Positions 32,615-41,171 of a stretch of DNA of 64,000 bases are shown here, piece by piece (the first letter of the stretch is position 1; every line of letters starts with the position of its first letter). The notes below the pieces were generated by a model. It was not told where the DNA came from and did no database searches. It saw only the letters and a list, made by a program, of their open reading frames with translations. The stretch covers positions 10,528 to 74,527 of the forward strand of contig CAKULY010000010.1 in the NCBI GenBank assembly GCA_934667505.1, in the 5' to 3' direction. Source of the stretch: an uncultured Treponema sp. GTDB taxonomy: Bacteria; Spirochaetota; Spirochaetia; Treponematales; Treponemataceae. Position numbers and translations under genes: made by a program.

Positions 32615-34155
32615 TCTGTTTTGAACGAATCTTTTTTATCTAAGAGCATATTTTCGTAGCTTTTTTGAAAATAACGCATAACGTTGTTTGAAGTTTTGCT
32701 TGTTACGGAATAGCCAAGAGAACAAGAAAGTGGAATTTTCTTTGTTTTTGAAAAGGCTGAGCAGTCAGATTTTATATTCTTAAAGAATACAGAAATTTTT
32801 TCTTGAAAGTACATTGGTAAATAAAATAGAAAAACAGTTCCAGTCATGCGGAATATTTCTGTTTTATTTTTGTTTTGCATTTCTTTTAATGAATTTATAT
32901 TTTTGTGCAAGATGTCTACAAAAGTCTTAATGTATGTGTCTCCTTTTGTAATTCCAAGCTCTGTATTTATTTTTTCTAAATTGTTTATAGAAGCACAGAC
33001 TAAAAGAAATTGTGTTTTTGAAGTATTCGTGGTGGATAAGAATTTTTTTTCGAAAACAATTCTGTTGCTGCAATTTGTTAAATTATCAGTGTAGGCTAAA
33101 TATTCAAGTTGCTGCATTACATTTGTGTAAAATTCCATTTTAGAGATTGTCAAATAATAGCCAATAATATTGTTTGAATCATCAAAAATTTCTGTAAACA
33201 CTGCATAGTAAAGGCGTTTGTCTTGCACTCCTGAAAGATAAAACACTTTTTTTGTATTGTCGTCATTCGGAATCCCTAATTTTTGAAACTTTTCGTCAGG
33301 AAATAACGTTTTATACTCATCAAACTGACGGGGGAGAATTTCATAAGATTTAAAAAAGCTCTTTGCACAAGCATTTGAATCTATGTAGATTTTATTCTTA
33401 TTAAATATTATTACAGAATAGGGAGCGGAATCAAAAAATTGATTGTTAAAAAATCTATTCGTTTTATTTACATCTTGAAAATAGACCGTTATAAAAGTTG
33501 TTAAAGTTATATTGAAATTGCCAAAAGTGTAAAAAAATTCTGTATACTTTTGAAAAGAATAACTGATTTCTTTGTTTACTGCAAATTTATATAAGTTTGA
33601 AGCTAGCAAAATCATTACAGCAAGGCTGTTTGCGATATATAAAAACCTTTTGTTTTTGCCAGGAAAAACGGAGCGATATAAGTATAAAAGTTCCGAAAAA
33701 AGCATTAAAAAAAAGCAGTACACAAGATGAAAATAGCTTGCTAGTTTAAAGGAGGTTTTTCCGTTTTCATAAGAAAAGAAAAAATTTGTGCCATTAAAAA
33801 TAGCAAGAAAAAAATATAAAAAAGAAAAAATAATTGGAAACGATATTAAAAAGTATAGTTTCTTGTCATGATATTTTTCTGGTTTTATACATATTCTGTA
33901 TGCTGAAAGAAATAAAAAGAAAGCTCCAAATTCGCTTGTTACAAAAGCCAACGAACGAAATGTGATTAACGTGTATGGTTCTACAAAAAGATAGCGAATT
34001 CCGTCAAAAAGAAGCCAAGTTCCAATCATAAACTCGCCAAGGCTGCAAGCCATGCCTATAGAACCTTTTCGGCTTGATTTTGCAAAAAGAAATGCGAATA
34101 TAAAGCATGTAAGAGAAATAAAAATTCTGATTATTAAACTAGTTGATTGTTCCAA
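32611..34155 (-). CDS. Membrane protein with PAS-like region and degenerate GGDEF domain
   Basis: A 514-residue protein. About seven membrane helices lie in residues 1-225, a PAS-like segment in about 235-340 (PYSVIIFNKNKIYIDSNACAKSFF), and a GGDEF-like domain in about 350-510 (YLAYTDNLTNCSNRIVFEKKF). The GGDEF loop itself reads FRMTGTVFLF, so the catalytic Gly-Gly-Asp/Glu-Glu motif is gone and diguanylate cyclase activity is unlikely. It could be a GTP or c-di-GMP sensor or a signalling scaffold. The start is TTG, 1 nt after the stop of the upstream gene; the next ATG would remove the first helix. Confidence 0.7.
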   Translation of the reverse strand: MEQSTSLIIRIFISLTCFIFAFLFAKSSRKGSIGMACSLGEFMIGTWLLFDGIRYLFVEPYTLITFRSLAFVTSEFGAFFLFLSAYRICIKPEKYHDKKLYFLISFPIIFSFLYFFLAIFNGTNFFFSYENGKTSFKLASYFHLVYCFFLMLFSELLYLYRSVFPGKNKRFLYIANSLAVMILLASNLYKFAVNKEISYSFQKYTEFFYTFGNFNITLTTFITVYFQDVNKTNRFFNNQFFDSAPYSVIIFNKNKIYIDSNACAKSFFKSYEILPRQFDEYKTLFPDEKFQKLGIPNDDNTKKVFYLSGVQDKRLYYAVFTEIFDDSNNIIGYYLTISKMEFYTNVMQQLEYLAYTDNLTNCSNRIVFEKKFLSTTNTSKTQFLLVCASINNLEKINTELGITKGDTYIKTFVDILHKNINSLKEMQNKNKTEIFRMTGTVFLFYLPMYFQEKISVFFKNIKSDCSAFSKTKKIPLSCSLGYSVTSKTSNNVMRYFQKSYENMLLDKKDSFKTD

Positions 34156-34156
34156 T

Positions 34157-35242
34157 TTATTTTGTTTTATAGCTACTAACTATTTTATCAAAGTATTTTT
34201 TATTCTTCTCATAGATGTTTAAAAATGTCGTAATAGAAAAAAAAGAATATCCGTTTTCTAAAGGTGTTATGATTTTTATATTTTTTGTAACTTCAGAAGT
34301 TTTTGAATCGTAAAAAATTCCTTCAATGATATAATTTTTATCTTTTTTGTTCCAATTAGAAGATTTTAGTTTTTGCCAATCTAAAAAGGTTGATTCAGAG
34401 CTTAAAAGCATTTGCCTGTGAATAAAGTTTAAATCCTCGTTCGGAAGATAAGCGTAGGCGACAATCGCATTATCGCCATAAACGAATAGATTTTCCATTT
34501 TTTGAGTCCAGTTGTTATCCAAAACAAAGAACTGCCCGTCTGGAGTTTGAACTTCTTTTGAAGGAGCTTTTTTGATTTTTATGTTTTTATGTTTGTTGCT
34601 CAAGTTTGGATAAAAGAAGCCTTTAAAATTTTCAAAACTTTTATCTTCGTTTGAAGAAATTCTTCCTATTGTTGCAACTGAAAATACTTTTCTTGCTTCG
34701 TCTTCGTTGTAGATTGATTCAATGTTAAACAGAGGGATTATCGTACTCCAGTTGATTTGTGTTGTCCCTCCAAATTGGGCAAAGTTTTCATTTGAAGTGA
34801 TTTTTCCTGAAAATTCAAGTTCGTCTTGTGTGCCGGAAAGAACGTTGTTCTCTACAAGTTTTATGCGGCGAGCAGTAAATTCATATAGCAAATCGTGCAT
34901 ATAGTTTACAATTTCTAAATCTTCAGTTGTTAAAAGCTTGATATTGAGGACTTTTTCGCCTGTAAGTTCTAGCTTGTTCGCCTTCGGGTTTATTGTAAAA
35001 AAAATCTGAATTTCCTTTTCTGGCAGTTTTGCTTCTTTTTCTGCAGGCGCATAATATCTTGCAGAAAAAGTTTGCGGGTCGTAAGTTAAAAATCCAATGT
35101 AACTTTCGCGTTCAAAAGACAAATCTCTGTAATAAACATATTCACCAGGTATGTCTGGAATAATCTGCTTGAATCCAGGAAGAGCAAAAATAGCAGAAAA
35201 AGAAATTGCTAGACTTGTAAAAAATATAATCAGTTTCTTCAT
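34157..35242 (-). CDS. Secreted protein of unknown function
   Basis: A 361-residue protein with a clear signal peptide (MKKLIIFFTSLAISFSAIFA, cleavage near residue 20). The mature part is mostly beta-predicted, with a conserved-looking start (LPGFKQIIPDIPGEYVYYRDLSFERES) and no motif I recognise. It is located between proS (1-nt gap) and the membrane sensor gene (1-nt gap), so it is translated by coupling. The operon order symporter-proS-secreted protein-sensor gives no obvious shared pathway. It is probably periplasmic. Confidence 0.65.
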   Translation of the reverse strand: MKKLIIFFTSLAISFSAIFALPGFKQIIPDIPGEYVYYRDLSFERESYIGFLTYDPQTFSARYYAPAEKEAKLPEKEIQIFFTINPKANKLELTGEKVLNIKLLTTEDLEIVNYMHDLLYEFTARRIKLVENNVLSGTQDELEFSGKITSNENFAQFGGTTQINWSTIIPLFNIESIYNEDEARKVFSVATIGRISSNEDKSFENFKGFFYPNLSNKHKNIKIKKAPSKEVQTPDGQFFVLDNNWTQKMENLFVYGDNAIVAYAYLPNEDLNFIHRQMLLSSESTFLDWQKLKSSNWNKKDKNYIIEGIFYDSKTSEVTKNIKIITPLENGYSFFSITTFLNIYEKNKKYFDKIVSSYKTK

Positions 35243-35243
35243 A

Positions 35244-37055
35244 TTAGTTGTTCAAAGCGGCAAGCTCTGCTTCTACAATTTTTTTGATTTCTGAAGCTGC
35301 GTCTTCTGCCGGAATAAGTTTTGCTTCCGACTCTTTGCGGAGTTTTATTTCCACGTTAGGAAGATTTTTTTCGCCCACAACGACGCGGACTGGAATTCCT
35401 ATAAGGTCAAAATCCTTGAATTTTACGCCTGGGCGTTCGTTTCTGTCGTCCAAAAGAACTTCGATTCCTGCGTCAGAAAGTTCATTGTAAAGTTTGTCTG
35501 CAACGTCTTTCATTGCGCCGTCGTATTTTACAGGGACGATTACAACCTGGAATGGAGCGACTGTCATTGGCCAGATGATTCCGTTTTCATCATGATATGC
35601 TTCGATGATGCTTGCCAAAGTTCTGTCAACGCCGATTCCATAACATCCCATTGTTGGAGTTACAGGTTTTGCGTTCTGGTCAAGGAACGAAACGTTCATT
35701 GCTTTTGTGTATTTGTATCCCAGCTTAAAGATGTGGCCAAGCTCGTTTCCTTTTTTCATGTAGAATGTTCCGCCACATTCAGGACATTTGTCTCCAGCCT
35801 TGCAAGTGCGAACATCTGCTGTCATGAATGGAGTGAAGTCGCGTCCTATTTCAATGTGTTTCAGGTGGAAGCCTTTTTCGCCTGCTCCGCCAATGCAGTC
35901 GTGCATTGAAAGTGTTGATTCATCTGCCAAAACAGGAATTTTTAGTCCGATTGGACCAACGAATCCGTGCGGCGCGCCAGAATATTTTAAAACATCTTCA
36001 TCGCTTGCAAGTTCCGCGCCGCTCGCCTTTAAGACTGAAGCGAGTTTTGTTTCGTTTACGTCAAGGTCGCCGCGAATCAAAACGCACCAGAATGTTTCCG
36101 GATAATAAGTTTGTCCGCCTTCTGTTACGGTTTTTGCATTTTTATATTCTTCGTTTGCAGAAAGGTCGATTCCGCAGTTGTAAACTTTGTAAATCAAAGC
36201 TTTTAGGAATGTTGAGGATTTCTGGCTAAAGAATTTTTCCATATCTTCAATTGAAAAAACGTTCGGAGTTGCAACTTTTTCTGTTGGAAGTTCAGTTTTT
36301 TTCTGAGGTTCGCCGTTTGTGTCTAATGCAACTTCTTTTTGGCAAGAGGCTTTCTCAACGTTTGCGGCATAATCGCAGTCAGGGCAGAGCAAAAGCGTGT
36401 CATCGCCAATTTCGCTTTCAACCATGAACTCTTCAGAGCCTGAACCGCCCATTGCGCCAGTGTCAGCCTTTACAGAAATTGTTTTTAGTCCGAGCCGCTT
36501 AAAAATTCTTCGATAAGCAGCAGCTGTCGCATTGTATGAGTCGTCTAAAGATTTATCGTTTTCGTCAAAGGAATAAGCGTCCATCATGATGAATTCGCGT
36601 CCGCGCATTACGCCGTATCTTGGCCGGATTTCATCTCGATATTTTGTATTGATTTGATAAACTAAAAATGGAAGCTGCTTATAAGAAGAAAGTCCTTCGC
36701 GAATTAAAGCGGTAAACGCTTCTTCCGCAGTTGGAGAAACAACCATGTCTTGTCCAGCACGGTTTTGAGGTCTTAGCATTTCATCGTGCATTTTGTCCCA
36801 GCGGCCGGACTCTTTCCACAAGTCTCCAGGCTGAATAACAGTTGGTTTCATTTCAAGCCAGCCGGTTTTGTCTAGCTCTTGGCGGATAATTTCCTGTAGT
36901 TTTTTTAGCGAGCGAAAACCGAGCGGCATATAAGCGTAAAGTCCGTTTCCAAGTTTTCGGAGCATACCGCTTCTCATCATTAGTTTGTGGCTTGCGATAA
37001 CTGCATCGTTTGGAGCATCGCGCAGTGTTGAAATAATAAATTTTGAAACTTTCAT
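35244..37055 (-). CDS. proS: Prolyl-tRNA synthetase
   Basis: A 603-residue class II aminoacyl-tRNA synthetase that charges tRNA-Pro. The bacterial long form is evident: N-terminal TLRDAPNDAVIASHKLMMRSG, motif 2 area TKYRDEIRPRYGVMRGREFIMMDAYSF, and an inserted editing domain between motifs 2 and 3 (about residues 230-390). Motif 3 reads MGCYGIGVDRTLA, and a C-terminal anticodon-binding domain follows. AAGGAAAA precedes the ATG at 37055. It lies 10 nt after the symporter gene. No T-box leader is visible. Confidence 0.95.
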   Translation of the reverse strand: MKVSKFIISTLRDAPNDAVIASHKLMMRSGMLRKLGNGLYAYMPLGFRSLKKLQEIIRQELDKTGWLEMKPTVIQPGDLWKESGRWDKMHDEMLRPQNRAGQDMVVSPTAEEAFTALIREGLSSYKQLPFLVYQINTKYRDEIRPRYGVMRGREFIMMDAYSFDENDKSLDDSYNATAAAYRRIFKRLGLKTISVKADTGAMGGSGSEEFMVESEIGDDTLLLCPDCDYAANVEKASCQKEVALDTNGEPQKKTELPTEKVATPNVFSIEDMEKFFSQKSSTFLKALIYKVYNCGIDLSANEEYKNAKTVTEGGQTYYPETFWCVLIRGDLDVNETKLASVLKASGAELASDEDVLKYSGAPHGFVGPIGLKIPVLADESTLSMHDCIGGAGEKGFHLKHIEIGRDFTPFMTADVRTCKAGDKCPECGGTFYMKKGNELGHIFKLGYKYTKAMNVSFLDQNAKPVTPTMGCYGIGVDRTLASIIEAYHDENGIIWPMTVAPFQVVIVPVKYDGAMKDVADKLYNELSDAGIEVLLDDRNERPGVKFKDFDLIGIPVRVVVGEKNLPNVEIKLRKESEAKLIPAEDAASEIKKIVEAELAALNN

Positions 37056-37065
37056 TATATTTTCC

Positions 37066-38295
37066 TTAAATAAAGTGATTAATTCCGTGGTGTTCTATAA
37101 GTTTAGTTTTTACAGCTACAACGTAACTTCCAAAAATCGCAGTTAAGGCATCGAATGCTGCCGCAAAAGAACAGATTATTGGAGCCGCTGGTTTTAGCAA
37201 AAGAAAGCCAGTTTCAAAGCCTCGTCCGTAAATTGTACATAAAACTGAAAGCGAAACAAAAGCACCCCCTGCAGGAAGTCCTCCTAACAAAAACGAAATT
37301 CCAAAAGAAGCAAAAGTTATCCAAAGAATATCCAAAAATGGAATAGTCAAGCTTGAATAAGAACGCCAAATCATTATAAAGCCGACTACAGTTACAAGTG
37401 CTGAACCGCCGCGTGCAAAGATATTAAACAGCGGAAAAGTTATGCCATTTATCCTTCGCCTGATTCCGATGGATTCTTTTCCGTGCCGCATATTTATTAG
37501 CAAAGTAAGGTTTGAATCCGCAGAAAAGAATGCTGCGATTGCAGAACAGATGCTAGCATAAAGAATTCTGTATGGGTGTGGGTCATGGCAAATATATCTT
37601 ATTATGAGAGGATAAATCAGTCCCACAACAATTAAAAAATCTACAAGGAGAAGTAAAATCATTGGTGAAAAAACACCGCTTGTTATTATGGCTCTAAATT
37701 TCGTTGTCCAAAAGCACAGAATTATTGCCATTCCATATGAAAGAAACTCTGTGAAGAAAACGGCAATATTGTACATCAATTTTGAAAGGGAATCTGCAAG
37801 TTGAACTATAGGGCGGTATAAAACGTTGTCAGAAGCGGAAGCACCGCCAATAAGACCCGCAAATAGAAAACTTGCAAGCAAAAAGGAACCGTTTAGCAGC
37901 GATTCAATAGGCGAGTATGGAAAAAGAGTTCTGATTAAATTAGCTGTATTTAATGTTGCTGTTTCGGAAACTTTTTCTACTGTTATAGGGAATCTAGGAA
38001 GTCTAACTACGAGGATTGAAAGCAATCCCACAAGCGAAAGCAAGAGAGATGAAACAACGATTGTTCCGCCGGTCCAAAGCGCAGTTTTTGCAATCTGATT
38101 CGTCTCTCTAAGCTTGTTTACTGCCACTATGACTGTAAAGAACATTACTGGAATAGTCATGTAGCGGCCAAACCGTATTACAAGTTCTGTTAAATATTCC
38201 AAAGCAGAAGAAATTGCTTCGTTGTTCGTAGGAAGAATAAATGCACACGCTACACCAAGTAAAGACGCAATAAGATATTTTATCCAAAGTTTCAT
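37066..38295 (-). CDS. Dicarboxylate/amino acid:cation symporter family protein, divergent
   Basis: A 409-residue protein with eight or more membrane helices and the DAACS (GltP/DctA) outline: N-terminal LASLLGVACAFILPTN, RFGRYMTIPVMFFTVIVAVNKL, and a C-terminal LLGGLPAGGAFVSLSVL. The usual serine-rich SSSxATLP hairpin is changed to SADSNLTLLINM and the NMDGT motif to NIFARGGSA, so the substrate or coupling ion may differ from known members. The ATG at 38295 is preferred to an upstream TTG; it has no SD but a TATAAT 8 nt upstream. It is the first gene of an operon with proS. Confidence 0.82.
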   Translation of the reverse strand: MKLWIKYLIASLLGVACAFILPTNNEAISSALEYLTELVIRFGRYMTIPVMFFTVIVAVNKLRETNQIAKTALWTGGTIVVSSLLLSLVGLLSILVVRLPRFPITVEKVSETATLNTANLIRTLFPYSPIESLLNGSFLLASFLFAGLIGGASASDNVLYRPIVQLADSLSKLMYNIAVFFTEFLSYGMAIILCFWTTKFRAIITSGVFSPMILLLLVDFLIVVGLIYPLIIRYICHDPHPYRILYASICSAIAAFFSADSNLTLLINMRHGKESIGIRRRINGITFPLFNIFARGGSALVTVVGFIMIWRSYSSLTIPFLDILWITFASFGISFLLGGLPAGGAFVSLSVLCTIYGRGFETGFLLLKPAAPIICSFAAAFDALTAIFGSYVVAVKTKLIEHHGINHFI

Positions 38296-38303
38296 AAACA
38301 AGT

Positions 38304-38332
38304 ATTATATCAAAATATATTGATTCTTAAAA
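38304..38332 (-). promoter_or_regulatory. Candidate leaderless promoter of symporter-proS operon
   Basis: On the minus strand, a perfect TATAAT (38309-38304) ends 8 nt before the ATG at 38295. The -35 (TTTTAA, 17 bp further upstream) is weak. No SD is present. Confidence 0.45.
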
Positions 38333-38361
38333 GGGGCTTGCAGCGTATGCTTGTTCTATGG

Positions 38362-39918
38362 TTAGAACTTAGCTTTTCTTAATCTTACGCGTTCAATGTC
38401 TTCGCAGAAAAGTTCTCGCAAGTCGTTTAGACCTAATGCCATTAAAGCCATTCGGTCAATTCCGATTCCCCAGGCAAGAACAGGAACGTCAATTCCCATT
38501 GCTTTTGTTACCTCTGGACGGAAAATACCCGAACCGCCAAGTTCGAACCAGCCCAAAACTGGATGCTTGATATGAACTTCAACAGATGGCTCTGTAAACG
38601 GAAAATATCCAGGAACATATTTTACTTCCGTTGCACCTGCTATTTCTGTTGCAAACATTTTTAAGAAACCTAAAAGCGTCCTTAAATTTGCTTCTTTGCC
38701 AATTACAATTCCTTCTGTTTGATAAAAGTCGCTTAAGTGCGTTGCATCAACTTTATCGTAGCGGAAGCAGCGTACTATTCCAAAGTATTTTCCAGGAATC
38801 TCTGCTTTGTGCAATTGATGGGCAGAAAGAACAGTTCCTTGAGAACGCAATATGAGCCGTCTTGTAAATTCTCTGTCAAAAGTATAATTCCAGCCGCGGC
38901 TTCCAGAATCTCCGCCATTTTCGTGAACTTTTGCAATGTTTGAAAGGTAAGGTTCTTCAATTGACTTTGCATGGGTAGGATTTTTTATTCTGTATACGTC
39001 GTGTATGTCGCGTGCCGCATGGAACTGAGGCATAAACAAGGCATCGCCGTTCCAGAATTCTGTTTCAACAAGCGGACCGTCAAATTCCTGAAATCCTAAA
39101 GAACACAATTTGTCTTTTACGGATTCAAGGAATTGCACATAAGGATTTGTTCTGCCTGGAATAATTCTTGCCGGCTGCAAAGAAATGTTATATGCTCGGA
39201 ACGTGCCGTTCTTCCATTCGCCAGAAGAAAGCATTTTCGGTGTTATTTCTCCAATTTCGTTTCCTGTAATTCCAGCTTTTTTAAGTGCTTCCACAATTTG
39301 TTTTGCCGCTTCGACAATTTTATAAGTAACAGTTTCGCGTTCGATAATTTTAAAAGGACTGTCTGTAACGCCGCGCTTTTTTGCTAGCGTGGCAATGACT
39401 TCCTGCTCTTTTTGCGAAAGTTGAGACTTGTCGAGCAGTCCGTTTTCGGCAGCGCACGCTTTTTTTAGAAGTTCTGAAGTTACAGCAATTCTTTCTGGGA
39501 GGCAAGCGCCAGTATATTCAGCTTTTTTTTCTGCGTTCATTTTTAGAACGCCTTCTTTTGAAAGAGGACCGAACGCGCTTCCGATGTCTTTTTGTTCAAC
39601 GCCAATTTCTTTTGCAAGATCAGGCAAAGCCAAAGCACCTTTTTCTTTTAAGGTTGAAACCATTTTTTCTTCAATGGTTCCATTTTTTGCAATGTTTCGA
39701 CCCATGTCTGTAATTTCGTAGTAAGTATGAGGCGTCCTTGCAACTTCTTTTAAAAGACTTTTACCAGATAGCCAGGAAAAAGCCTGGTTTGCATGGCCTT
39801 CTTTGTAGCTAAGGTCTTTTATAAGTTTTTCAGAAGTAAGATTGTCTTTATCTGAATATTTAAGCAACACTTTTGTTTCAAGTGGATGTAAGTTTTTTAT
39901 GATGTTTGAAATGTCCAT
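38362..39918 (-). CDS. pheS: Phenylalanyl-tRNA synthetase alpha subunit, archaeal/eukaryotic type
   Basis: A 518-residue catalytic subunit of PheRS, which charges tRNA-Phe as an alpha2-beta2 enzyme. It is much longer than the usual bacterial PheS (about 330-350). It has N-terminal winged-helix-like segments (LHPLETKVLLKYSDKDNLTSEKL, then a second near residue 80), as in archaeal and eukaryotic enzymes. Class II motifs are intact: DFYQTEGIVIG, GSGIFRPEV and LAWGIGIDRMAL. Spirochaetes are known to carry this type, taken to be an ancient transfer. pheT is not adjacent. No strong SD is present. Confidence 0.92.
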   Translation of the reverse strand: MDISNIIKNLHPLETKVLLKYSDKDNLTSEKLIKDLSYKEGHANQAFSWLSGKSLLKEVARTPHTYYEITDMGRNIAKNGTIEEKMVSTLKEKGALALPDLAKEIGVEQKDIGSAFGPLSKEGVLKMNAEKKAEYTGACLPERIAVTSELLKKACAAENGLLDKSQLSQKEQEVIATLAKKRGVTDSPFKIIERETVTYKIVEAAKQIVEALKKAGITGNEIGEITPKMLSSGEWKNGTFRAYNISLQPARIIPGRTNPYVQFLESVKDKLCSLGFQEFDGPLVETEFWNGDALFMPQFHAARDIHDVYRIKNPTHAKSIEEPYLSNIAKVHENGGDSGSRGWNYTFDREFTRRLILRSQGTVLSAHQLHKAEIPGKYFGIVRCFRYDKVDATHLSDFYQTEGIVIGKEANLRTLLGFLKMFATEIAGATEVKYVPGYFPFTEPSVEVHIKHPVLGWFELGGSGIFRPEVTKAMGIDVPVLAWGIGIDRMALMALGLNDLRELFCEDIERVRLRKAKF

Positions 39919-39941
39919 TTTATATTTTTACCTAATTACGC

Positions 39942-39970
39942 GGCTTCTAAAATTCAGCATTTTAGAAGCC
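39942..39970. terminator. 12-bp perfect hairpin between genes (possible terminator)
   Basis: GGCTTCTAAAAT (39942-39953), loop TCAGC, then ATTTTAGAAGCC (39959-39970). It lies 45 nt past the stop of the minus-strand gene at 40015 and just before pheS. There is no T-run on the minus strand, so termination there may be weak. It could instead be an RNA-stability hairpin. Confidence 0.45.
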
Positions 39971-40014
39971 ATTTTAAAATAAGATGTATTAAATTATCGC
40001 TTAATAGCTTTGAA

Positions 40015-40419
40015 CTAACGAATTAATTTTACATGAGAGCATCTCTGCGCCCAGTTTATACCGCGGTCATCTTTAAAAAAACGTTCTCTGTCTTGTTCCA
40101 TATATCTATAGTTCATGTAGCCATTTCGCTTGTCTTGTATAAAGTCTCTGAGGCAAGCTAGGATTGCGTTCATCGCTTCGCCTTGGTCATAAGTTGTATA
40201 CATGCTTGTGTAGTAAATTCGAATCTCATCCACACCTGGCATATATTCAATCTTAACTTTTGCAGTTTTATCTATTACGTGCTGATTTTCAGGGACAATA
40301 ACACGAGTTGAAAGATCAATTTTGGCATTTTCCGTAGAAAAATCAGAATTTTCTGTTTGCGCAAAAACGGAGCCAAAAATTAAAAATAAAGAAATGAAAG
40401 AGATAGCAACCTTTTTCAT
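40015..40419 (-). CDS. Small secreted protein of unknown function
   Basis: A 134-residue protein with a signal peptide (MKKVAISFISLFLIFGSVFA|Q). The mature part has one recognisable repeatless fold of about 110 residues with Tyr- and Arg-rich segments (RIYYTSMYTTYDQGEAMNAILACLRDFI, YMNYRYMEQDRERFF) and two Cys. I recognise no family. It follows the 240-residue secreted-protein gene in the same direction with a 32-nt gap, so both are probably one unit with the diguanylate cyclase. It is likely periplasmic. Confidence 0.62.
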   Translation of the reverse strand: MKKVAISFISLFLIFGSVFAQTENSDFSTENAKIDLSTRVIVPENQHVIDKTAKVKIEYMPGVDEIRIYYTSMYTTYDQGEAMNAILACLRDFIQDKRNGYMNYRYMEQDRERFFKDDRGINWAQRCSHVKLIR

Positions 40420-40451
40420 AGTAATCCTCCAGGTAGCATTTGCACACGATT

Positions 40452-41171
40452 TTAAAATTGCGTGTACTTTAGTATTCTATCCGTTTCTAAAAAAAAATCA
40501 AGTTCTACTATATATTGTCCTTCACTTATCCCGATTTTTGGTTCTTTGGTTATTATAAGTTTGCCGTCAATTTCTTTAGGCTTGTTCTTAATGATTTCCC
40601 TATAGTAACTTCTTATGGCGTTTTTTGCAGCTTCGCTTGCCGCCTTTTCAATTCCTTCAAAACCAAGAGAAACTGGCGCTTTTCCACGTCCTTGGATTTT
40701 TTTTACATTTATTGTGTTCCAGGCATTAAAATACCAAATCATTTGAGGCGTTCGGTTAAATTCAATCCAGGAATGCATAAAATTGTCTTGAATCCAAGGT
40801 GTTTTGTAAACTATAGGATTTTTTTCAAAGTCAATTTTATTAATGTCGGTTAGTTCAAAATATTCTGCGACACGGCGCATTTTGTCGTAAGGCGTGTATG
40901 TAAAATTCCAGCCGTAAACCATTGCGTTTATTAAAAAAGGCGCTGTTTTTCTTAATTTTTTTATAGGAAAGTCAAATTGTCCCAAAGAAAAATCAGAGGC
41001 TTCTGCGGATTCCGGATAGGCATCTAGTTCCGCCCAAAGATGAATGCGAATAGTTTTTTCAAAATCCAAGGATTGACAGAAAATATTAAATCCGCTTAAA
41101 AATCCAAATACAAGAATCAAAAAAAAATGAGTTTTAAAAGAGTTTTTTATAAACCAGAAATTAGTCTTCAT
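40452..41171 (-). CDS. Secreted or membrane-anchored protein of unknown function
   Basis: A 239-residue protein with a hydrophobic N-terminal segment (about residues 15-33) ending FCQS, so a signal peptide or anchor. The mature region contains aromatic-rich phrases (MVYGWNFTYTPYDKMRR, QMIWYFNAWNTINVKK) and no known motif. The ATG at 41171 is used rather than the TTG one codon earlier. It overlaps the end of the diguanylate cyclase gene by 11 nt, so translation is coupled. Shared context with a c-di-GMP enzyme hints at an envelope function regulated with it; this is inference. Confidence 0.6.
   Translation of the reverse strand: MKTNFWFIKNSFKTHFFLILVFGFLSGFNIFCQSLDFEKTIRIHLWAELDAYPESAEASDFSLGQFDFPIKKLRKTAPFLINAMVYGWNFTYTPYDKMRRVAEYFELTDINKIDFEKNPIVYKTPWIQDNFMHSWIEFNRTPQMIWYFNAWNTINVKKIQGRGKAPVSLGFEGIEKAASEAAKNAIRSYYREIIKNKPKEIDGKLIITKEPKIGISEGQYIVELDFFLETDRILKYTQF

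Noticed and set aside
37056-37065. T-box leader before proS or pheS
   Set aside because: The spacers are too short (10 nt before proS) or lack T-box pairing elements (before pheS).
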